64,000 nucleotides of DNA from Tardiphaga sp052076105 (GTDB lineage Bacteria > Pseudomonadota > Alphaproteobacteria > Rhizobiales > Xanthobacteraceae): the NCBI RefSeq assembly GCF_052076105.1, contig NZ_CP197245.1:2232001-2296000 (forward strand), written 5' to 3'. A program made the position numbers and the translations under genes. The notes beneath the pieces are model-generated. The model was not told the origin of the DNA. It saw only the letters and a program-made list of their open reading frames with translations, and ran no database searches. Within the stretch, counting starts at the first letter, position 1. Each line of letters starts with the position of its first letter. Below, one piece after another: positions 40,575 through 49,451 of this stretch.

Positions 40575-41264
40575 CTACCCGTTGAGCAGTTCGATCATCG
40601 GTTCGGGTTTGCCGCTCCACACCATGCGATAGACGCTTCCCTGGGCCACTGATTGGACGGCGTGCGGAAACAACGCGGCAAGGCATGTCCCTCCGGGATG
40701 CCGGACCGATGGATAGATGATCCCGTTGAGACCGCGCACGCGCGCGGCTTCGGCCAATGCGTTCCCGGCTGGATAGCCAATGGCTTTTTCCGGGTGCAAG
40801 GACTGATGCGTCGGGTGCGGCCTCAGATCGACGAATTCGCCTGCGAAGCTCGCAAACATCTCCGCGTACTCGACCACAGCGTTGAAATCGCCGGCAGCTG
40901 CGAGCGCCTCCGTCAGGTGAAATCTGACCTCGGCCAGGCTGGTTTCGACTTCGAACGCGGCATACCAGGCGCCACGTTCGGCACCGTTGAACCTGTTCGG
41001 TTCTCGAGGTTTTGCATAGGCGAACGAGGCGTTGATGAAGTGCGCATGCGGGACGCCGTATACGAGTTCGTACGATTGCACCTCGCCTGCCCCTCGGGCC
41101 TGGGCGATGCGTCTGTTGCTCGTCGCACCTTCGATTTCGCTCAATGCCTCGAATTCGGAATCATCGACCAGATCATGCAACACAGACTCCCGGAGCCGGG
41201 CGGTCGTCACAAGGCGAACGGTCCGCTCGAATCCCTGGCGGCTGATCGTCAAACCCTCAAGCAT
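40575..41264 (-). CDS. RES-domain toxin
   Basis: Toxin-like NAD+ phosphorylase of 229 residues. The RES signature is seen in RFNGAERGAWYAAFEVETSLAEVRFH and the conserved Arg/Glu/Ser positions near GLNGIIYPSVRHPGG. RES proteins degrade cellular NAD+. It follows the antitoxin gene by 3 bp on the same strand. The usual toxin length is 150-230 residues. No other TA gene is in the window. Confidence 0.88.
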   Translation of the reverse strand: MLEGLTISRQGFERTVRLVTTARLRESVLHDLVDDSEFEALSEIEGATSNRRIAQARGAGEVQSYELVYGVPHAHFINASFAYAKPREPNRFNGAERGAWYAAFEVETSLAEVRFHLTEALAAAGDFNAVVEYAEMFASFAGEFVDLRPHPTHQSLHPEKAIGYPAGNALAEAARVRGLNGIIYPSVRHPGGTCLAALFPHAVQSVAQGSVYRMVWSGKPEPMIELLNG

Positions 41265-41267
41265 CGA

Positions 41268-41708
41268 TCACAGGCCGCCGCGCACCGCATCGACATAGCG
41301 ACGGGTCTCGAGCATGAGCGGAATGCCGCCCTCGATCATGGCATCGACCGGCGTTCGGCGCTGAAAGATCGGACCCTTGTTCGCCAGCTTCGGCCAACGC
41401 AACGCCATGTCGTCGGCAAACAGGAGTCGAAGCCCCTTGTAAACGCCGATCGCGGCTGACGCGCGCGTGAGTTGGTCCTGCGAGAGAGGTTGATCCCATG
41501 CCCCTCGCTTGATCCGGTCCCACGTACTTTCGGATACGCCAAGCAACGTCGCAGCTTCGGCATTGGTGAGCGCCCACTGCTCGACAATCTTCCGATATGC
41601 CTTGATGGCGACAGGCGACAATCGCTCACGGTCCGGTGCCTTCGTGAACGTCTGAATATCGACGGGCGTAAGGGGCATCTGGGCGCCAGTCGCTGCGATC
41701 TCGATCAT
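41268..41708 (-). CDS. Xre/MbcA-type antitoxin (DUF2384)
   Basis: Antitoxin of 146 residues, start chosen at the ATG preceded by GGGAGGGAG (frame open to 41768). The N-terminal half has an HTH (TNAEAATLLGVSESTWDRIKRG) and the C-terminal half is the toxin-binding DUF2384 part (RASAAIGVYKGLRLLFADDMALRWP). It is directly upstream of the RES toxin, the standard order of Xre-RES type II modules. Autoregulation is expected through the repeats at 41736-41765. Confidence 0.88.
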   Translation of the reverse strand: MIEIAATGAQMPLTPVDIQTFTKAPDRERLSPVAIKAYRKIVEQWALTNAEAATLLGVSESTWDRIKRGAWDQPLSQDQLTRASAAIGVYKGLRLLFADDMALRWPKLANKGPIFQRRTPVDAMIEGGIPLMLETRRYVDAVRGGL

Positions 41709-41735
41709 GACTCCCTCCCTCGTTATCCGACCATA

Positions 41736-41765
41736 GATATCATCATTTGACGCGATATCAAGCAT
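41736..41765. promoter_or_regulatory. Direct repeats upstream of antitoxin (likely operator)
   Basis: GATATCATCAT (41736-41746) and GATATCAAGCAT (41754-41765) repeat with 18-bp spacing, 28 bp upstream of the antitoxin start. Two phased copies of a near-palindromic GATATC core fit binding by the antitoxin dimer in autoregulation. Confidence 0.55.
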
Positions 41766-41913
41766 CAATTGACGGTGCTGTTCTCAAGGCAGGTGGTTTC
41801 TGATCAGCGAGAGTATCGCGCGGGACCCGTATTCGTGGATGGAATCTGAGATTAATCAAATAACTTCAATGATTTAAAGTGAAGGCCGTCTCGCGATCGG
41901 ACCCCCGCTCCCG

Positions 41914-43194
41914 CTATTTCCTGATCGCGTCGTAGACCAGCGTCTTCAGGATCGGCTGGATGCGGCCGCGTTGGGTTGGCGTCTGCACCATCAGGATCAT
42001 CACCATGTCCTGATCGGGGTAGGTCCAGAAATACGTCCCGGCGGCGCCGCCCCAGGCCATCTCGCCGACAAAACCGGGAACGCCGTCGTCGCCGGGGCCG
42101 GTGCGAACGCCGAAGCCGAGGCCGTAGCCGAAACCGGCGCCCGGATAGTAATAGGCCCAGGGCTTCACGTCGCTGGCCGGCGCGACCTGGTTCTGGCGCA
42201 TCAGCTGGACCGATTCGGGCTTGAGGATCCTGACGCCATCAAGCGTGCCGCCATTGATCAGCATCTGCAGGAAGCGCGCGTAATCGCCCGTGGTGGCGTT
42301 AAGCCCGCCTCCTCCGGATTCCCATTTTCGCTTCACCGTGGGATTGCTGATGGTCTCGTTGCCGATGATGCGGTCGGTCGGCATCGGCTGCGCAATCCGC
42401 GGCGCCTTGGCGGGATCGAGCACGTAATAGCTGGCGTCTTTCATGCCGAGCGGATCGAACAGATACTGTTTCTGGAAATCGTACAGCGATTGCCCTGATG
42501 CGATTTCAATGACGCGGCCGAGCAGATCGGTCGAATGGCCGTAGTCCCACACAGTGGCCGGCTGATAGGCCAGCGGCAGCTTCGCAAGCCGTGCTGCAAA
42601 GTCGGCATTGTCGAAATCGCCATCGAACAGGCCGGCATCGAGATAAAGCTGCGTGATCAGGCCGAGATTGGTGAAGGCCGAACTGATGCCGGACGACTGC
42701 CGCATCAGGTCGAGCACGGTGATCGGCTTCAGCGCCGGTGCAAAGTCGAGATAGGGCTTGCCGCTGGCATCCGTGCGTTCGGTCGCGACCTGCGGATGGG
42801 CATAGGCCGGAATGTATTTGGCGATCGGATCGTCCAGCTTGAGCTTGCCCTGCTCGACCAGCATCATTGCTGCGACTGATGTGACCGGCTTCGACATCGA
42901 ATACAGCCGGAAGATCGTGTCCGTCGTCATCGGCGCCATGGTCGCGGGATCGCGAACGCCGAAACCTTCGTAATAGACCGGCTTGCCGCGGTGCTGGATC
43001 AGCATGATCGCGCCGGCAAGATGGCCCTGGCCGACCTCGCGGTCGAGCATTTCAGTGACGCGGTTCAGGCCGTCCTGGGAAAAGCTGCTGAGGTCAGGCT
43101 TGTCGGTCAACAGGCTGGTGCCTGCCAATGCCGGCGTCGCCAGCGCCGCGGCGACGGTGAGGACGGACAGGAAGTCGCAAGATCGGCGCAACAT
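41914..43194 (-). CDS. Exported serine hydrolase, beta-lactamase/class C family
   Basis: Exported protein of 426 residues from the ATG at 43194 (frame open to 43227). Signal peptide cut near TPALAGT. The beta-lactamase class C/esterase motifs are YSMSKPVTSVAAMM (SxxK), YGHSTDLLG (YxN-like), and the later GGAAGTYFW region. Members hydrolyse esters or peptides (EstB, Ampc-like proteins); antibiotic resistance cannot be inferred. Periplasmic. Confidence 0.9.
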   Translation of the reverse strand: MLRRSCDFLSVLTVAAALATPALAGTSLLTDKPDLSSFSQDGLNRVTEMLDREVGQGHLAGAIMLIQHRGKPVYYEGFGVRDPATMAPMTTDTIFRLYSMSKPVTSVAAMMLVEQGKLKLDDPIAKYIPAYAHPQVATERTDASGKPYLDFAPALKPITVLDLMRQSSGISSAFTNLGLITQLYLDAGLFDGDFDNADFAARLAKLPLAYQPATVWDYGHSTDLLGRVIEIASGQSLYDFQKQYLFDPLGMKDASYYVLDPAKAPRIAQPMPTDRIIGNETISNPTVKRKWESGGGGLNATTGDYARFLQMLINGGTLDGVRILKPESVQLMRQNQVAPASDVKPWAYYYPGAGFGYGLGFGVRTGPGDDGVPGFVGEMAWGGAAGTYFWTYPDQDMVMILMVQTPTQRGRIQPILKTLVYDAIRK

Positions 43195-43324
43195 TGAGAC
43201 TGGATTTCCGCAAGCGGGCTTGAACACGGTCGGACGCTAACACCGAGATATTTCAGATACTTGTCGGAAAATCACTGAATTTGCCGATATCGGGGTTTTA
43301 CCGCGATCGATGGACGTATGGCGA

Positions 43325-44083
43325 TCACAAATGGGCGTCGGGTTTGCGTACGCTTCCCGGCGGCGGAAACCGGATCGTGGTGCCCAGGGTGATCCAGTTG
43401 GAATTCTCGCCGGTGATGTTGCGGCCATAGATTACGTCGACCGAGAAGATGTCGTTGGGGCGATAGCGCACGCCCGTCTGGACGCGTGGCTGGATCACGC
43501 TGGCGAATTCGGCGCGCCCCGCCTGCCCGTACAGTTCCACCGTATATTGCAGCACATCGGTGAATTTCCAGTCGAAGCCGACACCGTAGGTGAAGTAGTG
43601 GCGATCGATGGTGCGATCCCACAGCCAGCCGGCATTGAGATTGATGCGCGTGGTTTCGGAAAAGCGATAGGTCGCCGGAATTTCCGCGAACACCGCGGTG
43701 CTCTGGCCGGTCACGGCGTCGAATGTGCCACTGGCCAGCGCCGATACGCCGAATTTTCCGATGCCTGTCGGCTCGATATTGAACTTCGCTTTCGGCGCCA
43801 GCGTGGTGCTGAGCTCGCCATCGGAGCGGCTGTGATTGGTGAGCACGCTGAGTTCGACCGGACGCGTGATTTCCACCACGCAGGACGGATTGGCCACGGC
43901 CGCGAAGTCAGAGTTCGTGGCCATCGAATACCAGCTCTCGACCTTGCAGGAACCAAGGTCCGAAATGTCCGCCGCATCGACCGCATAGGCGCCATTGGCC
44001 GCCTCCGCGTGGCCCGAAGCCACCAGCAGCGCGACCAGAACGAAGCCGAACAGAGCCCGCGCGCGATAATGAGGAGCAGCCAT
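43325..44083 (-). CDS. Putative outer-membrane beta-barrel protein
   Basis: Exported protein of 252 residues. Signal peptide ends near GHAEAANG. The mature protein alternates hydrophobic and polar residues in many strands (RINLNAGWLWDR, YFTYGVGFDWKF, YTVELYGQAGRA, PRVQTGVRYRPN, FSVDVIYGRNI) as in outer-membrane barrels, and ends with GTTIRFPPPG. Two cysteines near the start may form a disulfide. No definite family. Confidence 0.7.
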   Translation of the reverse strand: MAAPHYRARALFGFVLVALLVASGHAEAANGAYAVDAADISDLGSCKVESWYSMATNSDFAAVANPSCVVEITRPVELSVLTNHSRSDGELSTTLAPKAKFNIEPTGIGKFGVSALASGTFDAVTGQSTAVFAEIPATYRFSETTRINLNAGWLWDRTIDRHYFTYGVGFDWKFTDVLQYTVELYGQAGRAEFASVIQPRVQTGVRYRPNDIFSVDVIYGRNITGENSNWITLGTTIRFPPPGSVRKPDAHL

Positions 44084-44149
44084 GTCGCAGGACTAGCTGA
44101 GTCCCGAAATCCTCGACAGAGCAATCGCGCCTCGCTTATCCTGTTTGGC

Positions 44150-44785
44150 ATGAGCGAACACCATCATCATGACCACGATCACGATCACGACCATTCCGAA
44201 TTGTCGGAGACCGAGCTGCGCGTCCGTGCACTCGAGACCATCCTGACCGAGAAGGGCTATATCGATCCGGCGGCGCTGGACGCGATGATCCAGGCCTATG
44301 AGACCAAGATCGGTCCGCATAACGGCGCGCTGGTGGTGGCCAAGGCCTGGACCGATCCTGCTTTCAAGGCTGCGCTGCTGGCGGATGGTTCTGCGGCGGT
44401 CGGCACCCTCGGCCATGTCAGCCGGACCGGCGATCATCTCGTCGTGGTCGAGAACACGCCCGAGCGTCACAACATGGTCGTGTGCACGCTGTGCTCCTGT
44501 TACCCCTGGGAAATGCTCGGCCTGCCCCCGGTCTGGTACAAGGCCGCGCCCTACCGCTCCCGCGCCGTCAAGGATCCGCGCGGCGTGCTTGCCGATTTCG
44601 GCTTTTCGCTTCCGAACGACACTGAAATCCGCGTCTGGGATTCGACGGCAGAGACGCGCTTTCTGGTGCTGCCGATGCGGCCCGCCGGCACCGAGGGCTG
44701 GAGCGAACAACAACTGGCCGAACTGGTCACGCGCGATTCCATGATCGGCACGGGTCTCGTCCGAGCGCCGGGAGCTCCGTCGTGA
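44150..44785 (+). CDS. nthA: Nitrile hydratase alpha subunit (cobalt type)
   Basis: Alpha subunit, 211 residues, of the enzyme that hydrates nitriles to amides. The metal-binding segment VCTLCSCYPW carries the three cysteines of the active site; Thr after the first Cys marks the cobalt rather than iron form (iron type has Ser). A 15-residue N-terminal run of His and Asp (EHHHHDHDHDHDH) follows the start. The ATG at 44150 is chosen; the upstream frame open to 43310 covers the opposite-strand membrane gene and is not real. It overlaps the beta gene by 4 bp. Confidence 0.95.
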   Translation: MSEHHHHDHDHDHDHSELSETELRVRALETILTEKGYIDPAALDAMIQAYETKIGPHNGALVVAKAWTDPAFKAALLADGSAAVGTLGHVSRTGDHLVVVENTPERHNMVVCTLCSCYPWEMLGLPPVWYKAAPYRSRAVKDPRGVLADFGFSLPNDTEIRVWDSTAETRFLVLPMRPAGTEGWSEQQLAELVTRDSMIGTGLVRAPGAPS

Positions 44786-45441
44786 ACGGCGTCCACGACA
44801 TGGGCGGCATGGACGGTTTCGGCAAGGTCGAGCCGGAACCGAACGAGCCGATGTTCCACGCCGAATGGGAATCCCGCGTGCTGGCCATGGTGCGTGCCAT
44901 GGGCGCGGCGGGCGCATTCAACATCGATACGTCGCGGTTCTATCGCGAGATGATTCCGCCGGAGGTGTATCTCAGCAGCAGCTACTATAAGAAATGGCTG
45001 CTCGGTCTTGAAAACAATCTGGTCAAGAGTGGCTTTATCACGGGCGACGAGATTGCGGCCGGCCACGCGACCGTGGCGCCGAAACCTTTGAAGCGTGGCA
45101 ATTTCACTGCGGACAGCGTCGAGCGGGTGCTGACGCGCGGCTCGTTTACGCGCCCTGCTCCGTCACCGGCCGCATTCAAGATTGGCGATCGCGTGCGGAT
45201 GAAGAACATCCATCCGGCCACCCATACGCGGTTGCCGCGTTATGTCCGTGGCCATGTCGGTGTGATCGAGCGGCTGCACGGCGCACATGTCTATCCGGAT
45301 ACAGCAGCCCATGATCAGGGCGAAAATCCGCAGTGGCTCTACACCGTCGTGTTCGACGGCGCCGAATTGTGGGGCCCTGACGGCGATCCGACGCTGAAAG
45401 TATCGGTCGAGGCGTTCGAACCATATCTCGACCCCGCGTGA
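44782..45441 (+). CDS. nthB: Nitrile hydratase beta subunit
   Basis: Beta subunit, 219 residues, GTG start (MNGVHDMGGMDGFG is the typical start of this subunit). The C-terminal SH3-like region with ARVRMKNIHP-type text (VRMKNIHPATHTRLPRYVRGHVGVIERLHG) is characteristic. It makes the catalytic alpha-beta dimer with nthA. No activator (P14K/NhlE) gene follows in the window, so metal insertion may use a distant or alternative helper. Confidence 0.95.
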   Translation: MNGVHDMGGMDGFGKVEPEPNEPMFHAEWESRVLAMVRAMGAAGAFNIDTSRFYREMIPPEVYLSSSYYKKWLLGLENNLVKSGFITGDEIAAGHATVAPKPLKRGNFTADSVERVLTRGSFTRPAPSPAAFKIGDRVRMKNIHPATHTRLPRYVRGHVGVIERLHGAHVYPDTAAHDQGENPQWLYTVVFDGAELWGPDGDPTLKVSVEAFEPYLDPA

Positions 45442-45461
45442 TGCGTGGCGGCAGGTTCGGA

Positions 45462-46181
45462 TCAAACCCGCCGTAATTCGCCTCGGAGTGCCCGCACATC
45501 GCCCGCCAGGCCCGCGAGTCTGGCGGGATCGATAACCGTCAAGCGGCCGCGACCGGCTTTCAGGATCTGCATCCGGTTCCATGCCGAAACAGTGCGGCTG
45601 ACCGTGAACAGCGTGGTGTCGCTGAGTTCGGCCAGTTCCTGGCGCGAGATCCTCAGTTCGATCGGAACGCAATCACCATCCGGATCTCCTTCCCGCACCA
45701 GGCGCAGAACGATCCGTGCAATACGACGATCGGCATTCTCACTCGTTGCCTCGTGAAGACGGCGCAGCAGGTGATCGGTTTGCCGTCCGACGATGCCAAG
45801 GACATTGATCGCGAGCTGCGGGACAATATGCATCAGCCCGCCGAAGCGATCCGCGGACCAGCACAAAAGCTCGGTCGCGACTGTCGCGCGCAGGGTTGTC
45901 GGGTGAGTAAAGTTGCCGAACACCGATGCGGCTCCGGCGAGATCGCCGCGTCGCATGAATTGCAGCGTTTTCTGCGCGCCATGCGCATCGATCATCGTCT
46001 TCTTGAGCTGACCATCGATGACCACAGCGATCATCGCCGGCGCGTCGCCTTGCTGCCAGAGCGAAAAACCGCAATCCAGGACGTGCTTTCTGCCAGCTTC
46101 GATGATGATGCCGCGCGCGCCCTGGTCCAGACCCGCAAAAAGCGGCGTTTGACCAAACGAATTGCACATCTCACGATCCAT
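45462..46181 (-). CDS. Crp/Fnr-family transcription regulator
   Basis: A Crp/Fnr regulator of about 239 residues (start at the ATG at 46181; the frame is open to 46226). The cyclic-nucleotide-binding-like N-terminal domain (FAGLDQGARGIIIEAG, QFMRRGDLAGAASVF) is followed by an HTH with the recognition helix TTLFTVSRTVSAWNR. It lacks the Fnr-type N-terminal iron-sulfur cysteine set. It is divergent from napE, so it may regulate the nap operon, for example like NnrR/DNR-type nitrogen-oxide regulators; this is an inference from position. Confidence 0.88.
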   Translation of the reverse strand: MDREMCNSFGQTPLFAGLDQGARGIIIEAGRKHVLDCGFSLWQQGDAPAMIAVVIDGQLKKTMIDAHGAQKTLQFMRRGDLAGAASVFGNFTHPTTLRATVATELLCWSADRFGGLMHIVPQLAINVLGIVGRQTDHLLRRLHEATSENADRRIARIVLRLVREGDPDGDCVPIELRISRQELAELSDTTLFTVSRTVSAWNRMQILKAGRGRLTVIDPARLAGLAGDVRALRGELRRV

Positions 46182-46328
46182 TGCTCGCCTTCCGGAACGA
46201 GCGATTTCGCCGAGCAGCTGTCGCAATCAAATAAAACTGTCATCAAAGATTCTGATGCGAGCGGCTCTGCACGACGACATCGCGATCAGAACAACGATAC
46301 CAAATAAATCCTCCGCAGAGTTTGTTGT

Positions 46329-46342
46329 TTGATCTAGCGCAA
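46329..46342. promoter_or_regulatory. FixK/FNR-like box upstream of napE
   Basis: TTGATCTAGCGCAA matches the FixK-type pattern TTG-N8-CAA with a perfect left arm and CGCAA in the right arm. It is 94 bp upstream of the napE start and 148 bp before the divergent regulator. It fits oxygen-controlled nap expression. Confidence 0.65.
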
Positions 46343-46435
46343 AGAAGGTGGGCGCTGCAGCAGGCATATTGCCTTTGCTCTAGGCGAATCTCGCCTCTTC
46401 ACCAGGCATATGGCCGCAAACCGAAGGGGGAGCAT

Positions 46436-46633
46436 ATGGTGACGGACCAGAATATCGCTCAGCCTGCAGAGGCTCAAAGACGCAATAGCCGCATGTCGGA
46501 GTTGTTCGTCTTTCTCACGATCGTCGTTCTCATCTGGCCCGTCGTCGCGGTGGGCGTAGTCGGTGGTTACGGCTTTCTGGTCTGGATGACCCAGCTGATT
46601 TTCGGGCCGCCCGGCCCTCCTCTGCTTCACTAG
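46436..46633 (+). CDS. napE: Periplasmic nitrate reductase NapE
   Basis: Small membrane protein of 65 residues, with a strong AAGGGGGAG ribosome site. A short polar N-terminus is followed by one or two hydrophobic stretches (LFVFLTIVVLIWPVVAVGVVGG) and a final aromatic/Pro-rich end. NapE occurs with nap operons; its function is unknown. The upstream part of the frame (46322 onward) is not used. Confidence 0.9.
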   Translation: MVTDQNIAQPAEAQRRNSRMSELFVFLTIVVLIWPVVAVGVVGGYGFLVWMTQLIFGPPGPPLLH

Positions 46634-46642
46634 GACTTCCAC

Positions 46643-46939
46643 ATGACAGACAAACTCACCAGGCGCGCCCTGTTGACCGGCGCGAGTGCCGACACGTCCG
46701 CGCATGACAATGAGCACATTTCCAGCGCCGTCGTGTCGGTGCTTCCGGCCCATATCGACGCGGTATCTGCGCGGCTGCTCGGCCTCGCGGGTGTCGAGAT
46801 CCATCACCGCACGGACTCCAAACTCGTGGCGGTTCTCGAAGGGCCCGGCAGCGGCGCACTGGGTGCGATGCTTGCTGACATCTCATCATGGCCGGGCGTG
46901 CTCTCGGCCAACATGGTCTTCGAACAACGTCTCGACTAG
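46643..46939 (+). CDS. napD: Nap assembly chaperone NapD
   Basis: A 98-residue cytoplasmic protein of the NapD family that binds the twin-arginine signal of NapA. Typical features are the ISSAVVSVLPAHIDAVSARLLGLAGVEIHH start of the ferredoxin-like fold and VLEGPG. It lies 9 bp after napE and 11 bp before napA. Confidence 0.93.
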   Translation: MTDKLTRRALLTGASADTSAHDNEHISSAVVSVLPAHIDAVSARLLGLAGVEIHHRTDSKLVAVLEGPGSGALGAMLADISSWPGVLSANMVFEQRLD

Positions 46940-46950
46940 GAGAACGACGA

Positions 46951-49446
46951 ATGCCCCTTTCGCGGCGTGATCTACTCAAGGCTCAGGCAGCAGCCGTTGC
47001 TGCAGCGGCGGCTGGCATCAACGTTCCGGCAGCCGCACAATCGATTGCCGGCGGCGTCGGGTCGCTGTCCATCAAATGGTCGAAGGCGCCGTGCCGGTTC
47101 TGCGGCACCGGTTGCGGCGTCATGGTCGGCGTCAAGGACAACAAGGTCGTCGCCACCCATGGCGACACGCTGGCGGAAGTGAATCGCGGCCTGAACTGCA
47201 TCAAGGGCTACTTCCTCTCCAAGATCATGTACGGCGCCGACCGCCTGACCACGCCTCTGCTCCGCAAGAAGAACGGCGTGTTCGACAAGAACGGCGAACT
47301 CACACCGGTGAGCTGGGACGAAGCATTCGACACCATGGCGGCAAAAGCCAAGGCGACGCTGAAGGAAAAAGGACCGACTGCGATCGGCATGTTCGGATCG
47401 GGCCAGTGGACGATCCTCGAAGGTTATGCCGCGACCAAGCTGATGCGTGCGGGTTTCCGCTCCAACAATCTCGATCCCAATGCGCGGCATTGCATGGCGT
47501 CCGCGGCCGTGGGCTTCATGCGTACCTTCGGCATGGACGAGCCGATGGGCTGCTACGACGACTTCGAGGCCGCCGATGCTTTCGTGCTATGGGGCTCGAA
47601 CATGGCCGAGATGCATCCGATCCTGTGGACGCGCCTCACCGATCGCCGTCTCGGTCATTCGCATGTGAAGGTCGCGGTGCTCTCGACCTTCACGCATCGC
47701 AGCTCCGATCTCGCCGACATCCCGATCGTGTTCAAGCCGGGCACTGATCTCGCCATTCTCAACTTCATCGCCAACCACATCATTTCGACCGGCCGCGTGA
47801 ACACCGAATTCGTCAACAGCCACACGACTTTCGTGAAAGGCACAACGGATATCGGCTATGGGCTGCGTCCCGAGAATCCGCTGGAAAAGAAGGCCACTGG
47901 TGCGGCCAATGCGGCGGCAACGACACCGATCGACTTCGCGGCCTATGCGGACTTCGTGAAGGACTACACGCTCGAGAAGGTGTCGAAACTGACCGGCGTC
48001 GAGCCCGGCTTCCTGCAGGAACTCGCCGAGCTCTATGCCGATCCGAAGCGCAAGGTGATGTCGCTCTGGACCATGGGCTTCAACCAGCACGTCCGCGGCG
48101 TGTGGGCCAATCAGCTCGTCTACAACATCCATCTGCTGACCGGCAAAATCTCCGAGCCCGGCAATTCACCGTTCTCGCTGACCGGCCAGCCGTCGGCCTG
48201 CGGCACCGCGCGCGAGGTCGGCACCTTCGCGCATCGCCTGCCCGCCGATATGGTGGTGACAAATCCGGAGCACCGCAAGCACGCGGAAGAAATCTGGCGC
48301 GTGCCACATGGTTTGCTGCCCGACAAGATCGGTTATCACGCCGTCGAGCAGGACCGCATGCTGCATGACGGCAAGCTGAACTTCTACTGGGTTCAGGTGA
48401 ACAACAACATGCAGGCGGCGCCCAACAGTTCGGGCGAAGCCTATCCCGGCTACCGCAACCCCAGCAATTTCATCGTCGTGTCGGATGCCTATCCGACGGT
48501 GACGGCGATGTCCGCCGACTGCGTGCTGCCGGCAGCGATGTGGGTCGAGAAGGAAGGTGCCTACGGCAATGCCGAACGGCGCACCCATGCCTGGCGCCAG
48601 CTCGTCAACGCGCCCGGCCAGGCGCGCTCAGACCTCTGGCAGTTGATGGAGTTCTCCAAGCGCTTCACGACGGACGAAGTGTGGCCCGCCGCCCTCCTGG
48701 AGGCCAATCCGAACTACAAGGGCAAGACGCTGTTCGACGTGCTCTATCGCAACGGCGAGGTCGACAAATTTCCCGTCAGCGAAATCCCCGCTGACTATGG
48801 AAACCACGAGTCCAAGGACTTCGGTTTCTATGTGCAGAAGGGGCTGTTCGAGGAATACGCCGCATTCGGTCGCGGTCACGGCCACGACCTTGCGCCTTGG
48901 GACACCTATCACGAGGTGCGCGGCCTTCGCTGGCCGGTGGTCAATGGCAAGGAAACCAAGTGGCGCTACCGCGAAGGTCTCGATCCCTATGTCAAGCCGG
49001 GCAAGAAGGTCGAATTTTACGGCAACCCGGACGGACGCGCGCGCATCATCGCGGTGCCCTATGAGCCGCCGGCGGAGTCGCCCGATGCTGAGTTCGATCT
49101 CTGGCTGGTGACGGGCCGCGTGCTGGAGCACTGGCATTCCGGCTCGATGACCATGCGCGTGCCCGAACTCTACAAGGCGTTTCCCGGCGCGCGCTGCTTC
49201 ATGCATGCCGAGGATGCGCGTGCGCGCGGCCTGAACCAGGGCGCCGAAATCCGGCTGATGTCGCGGCGCGGTGAGATCCGCACGCGCGTCGATACGACCG
49301 GACGCAACCGTATGCCCCGCGGCGTGGTGTTCGTGCCGTGGTTCGATGCCAGCCAGCTGATCAACAAGGTCACGCTGGATGCAACCGACCCGATCTCCAA
49401 ACAGGCGGACTTCAAGAAATGCGCGGTCAAGATCGTTTCGGTTTAA
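46951..49446 (+). CDS. napA: Periplasmic nitrate reductase catalytic subunit
   Basis: Molybdenum bis-MGD enzyme of 831 residues reducing nitrate to nitrite in the periplasm. The Tat signal contains SRRDLLKAQ. The [4Fe-4S] ligands are Cys48, Cys51, Cys55 (CRFCGTGC) and Cys83 (NCIKG); the Mo ligand Cys is in ARHCMAS. The ATG at 46951 is preceded by AGGAG. It receives electrons from NapC via NapB. Size and motifs are typical. Confidence 0.98.
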   Translation: MPLSRRDLLKAQAAAVAAAAAGINVPAAAQSIAGGVGSLSIKWSKAPCRFCGTGCGVMVGVKDNKVVATHGDTLAEVNRGLNCIKGYFLSKIMYGADRLTTPLLRKKNGVFDKNGELTPVSWDEAFDTMAAKAKATLKEKGPTAIGMFGSGQWTILEGYAATKLMRAGFRSNNLDPNARHCMASAAVGFMRTFGMDEPMGCYDDFEAADAFVLWGSNMAEMHPILWTRLTDRRLGHSHVKVAVLSTFTHRSSDLADIPIVFKPGTDLAILNFIANHIISTGRVNTEFVNSHTTFVKGTTDIGYGLRPENPLEKKATGAANAAATTPIDFAAYADFVKDYTLEKVSKLTGVEPGFLQELAELYADPKRKVMSLWTMGFNQHVRGVWANQLVYNIHLLTGKISEPGNSPFSLTGQPSACGTAREVGTFAHRLPADMVVTNPEHRKHAEEIWRVPHGLLPDKIGYHAVEQDRMLHDGKLNFYWVQVNNNMQAAPNSSGEAYPGYRNPSNFIVVSDAYPTVTAMSADCVLPAAMWVEKEGAYGNAERRTHAWRQLVNAPGQARSDLWQLMEFSKRFTTDEVWPAALLEANPNYKGKTLFDVLYRNGEVDKFPVSEIPADYGNHESKDFGFYVQKGLFEEYAAFGRGHGHDLAPWDTYHEVRGLRWPVVNGKETKWRYREGLDPYVKPGKKVEFYGNPDGRARIIAVPYEPPAESPDAEFDLWLVTGRVLEHWHSGSMTMRVPELYKAFPGARCFMHAEDARARGLNQGAEIRLMSRRGEIRTRVDTTGRNRMPRGVVFVPWFDASQLINKVTLDATDPISKQADFKKCAVKIVSV

Positions 49447-49451
49447 GTGCG

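Noticed and set aside
41747..41761. TTGACGCGATATCAA as an FNR/FixK box
   Set aside because: The arms are separated by 7 bases instead of 6, and the sequence is better explained as part of the antitoxin operator repeats.
43310..44149. N-terminal extension of the nitrile hydratase alpha frame
   Set aside because: It runs antisense across a likely outer-membrane protein gene; the true start MSEHHHH is at 44150.
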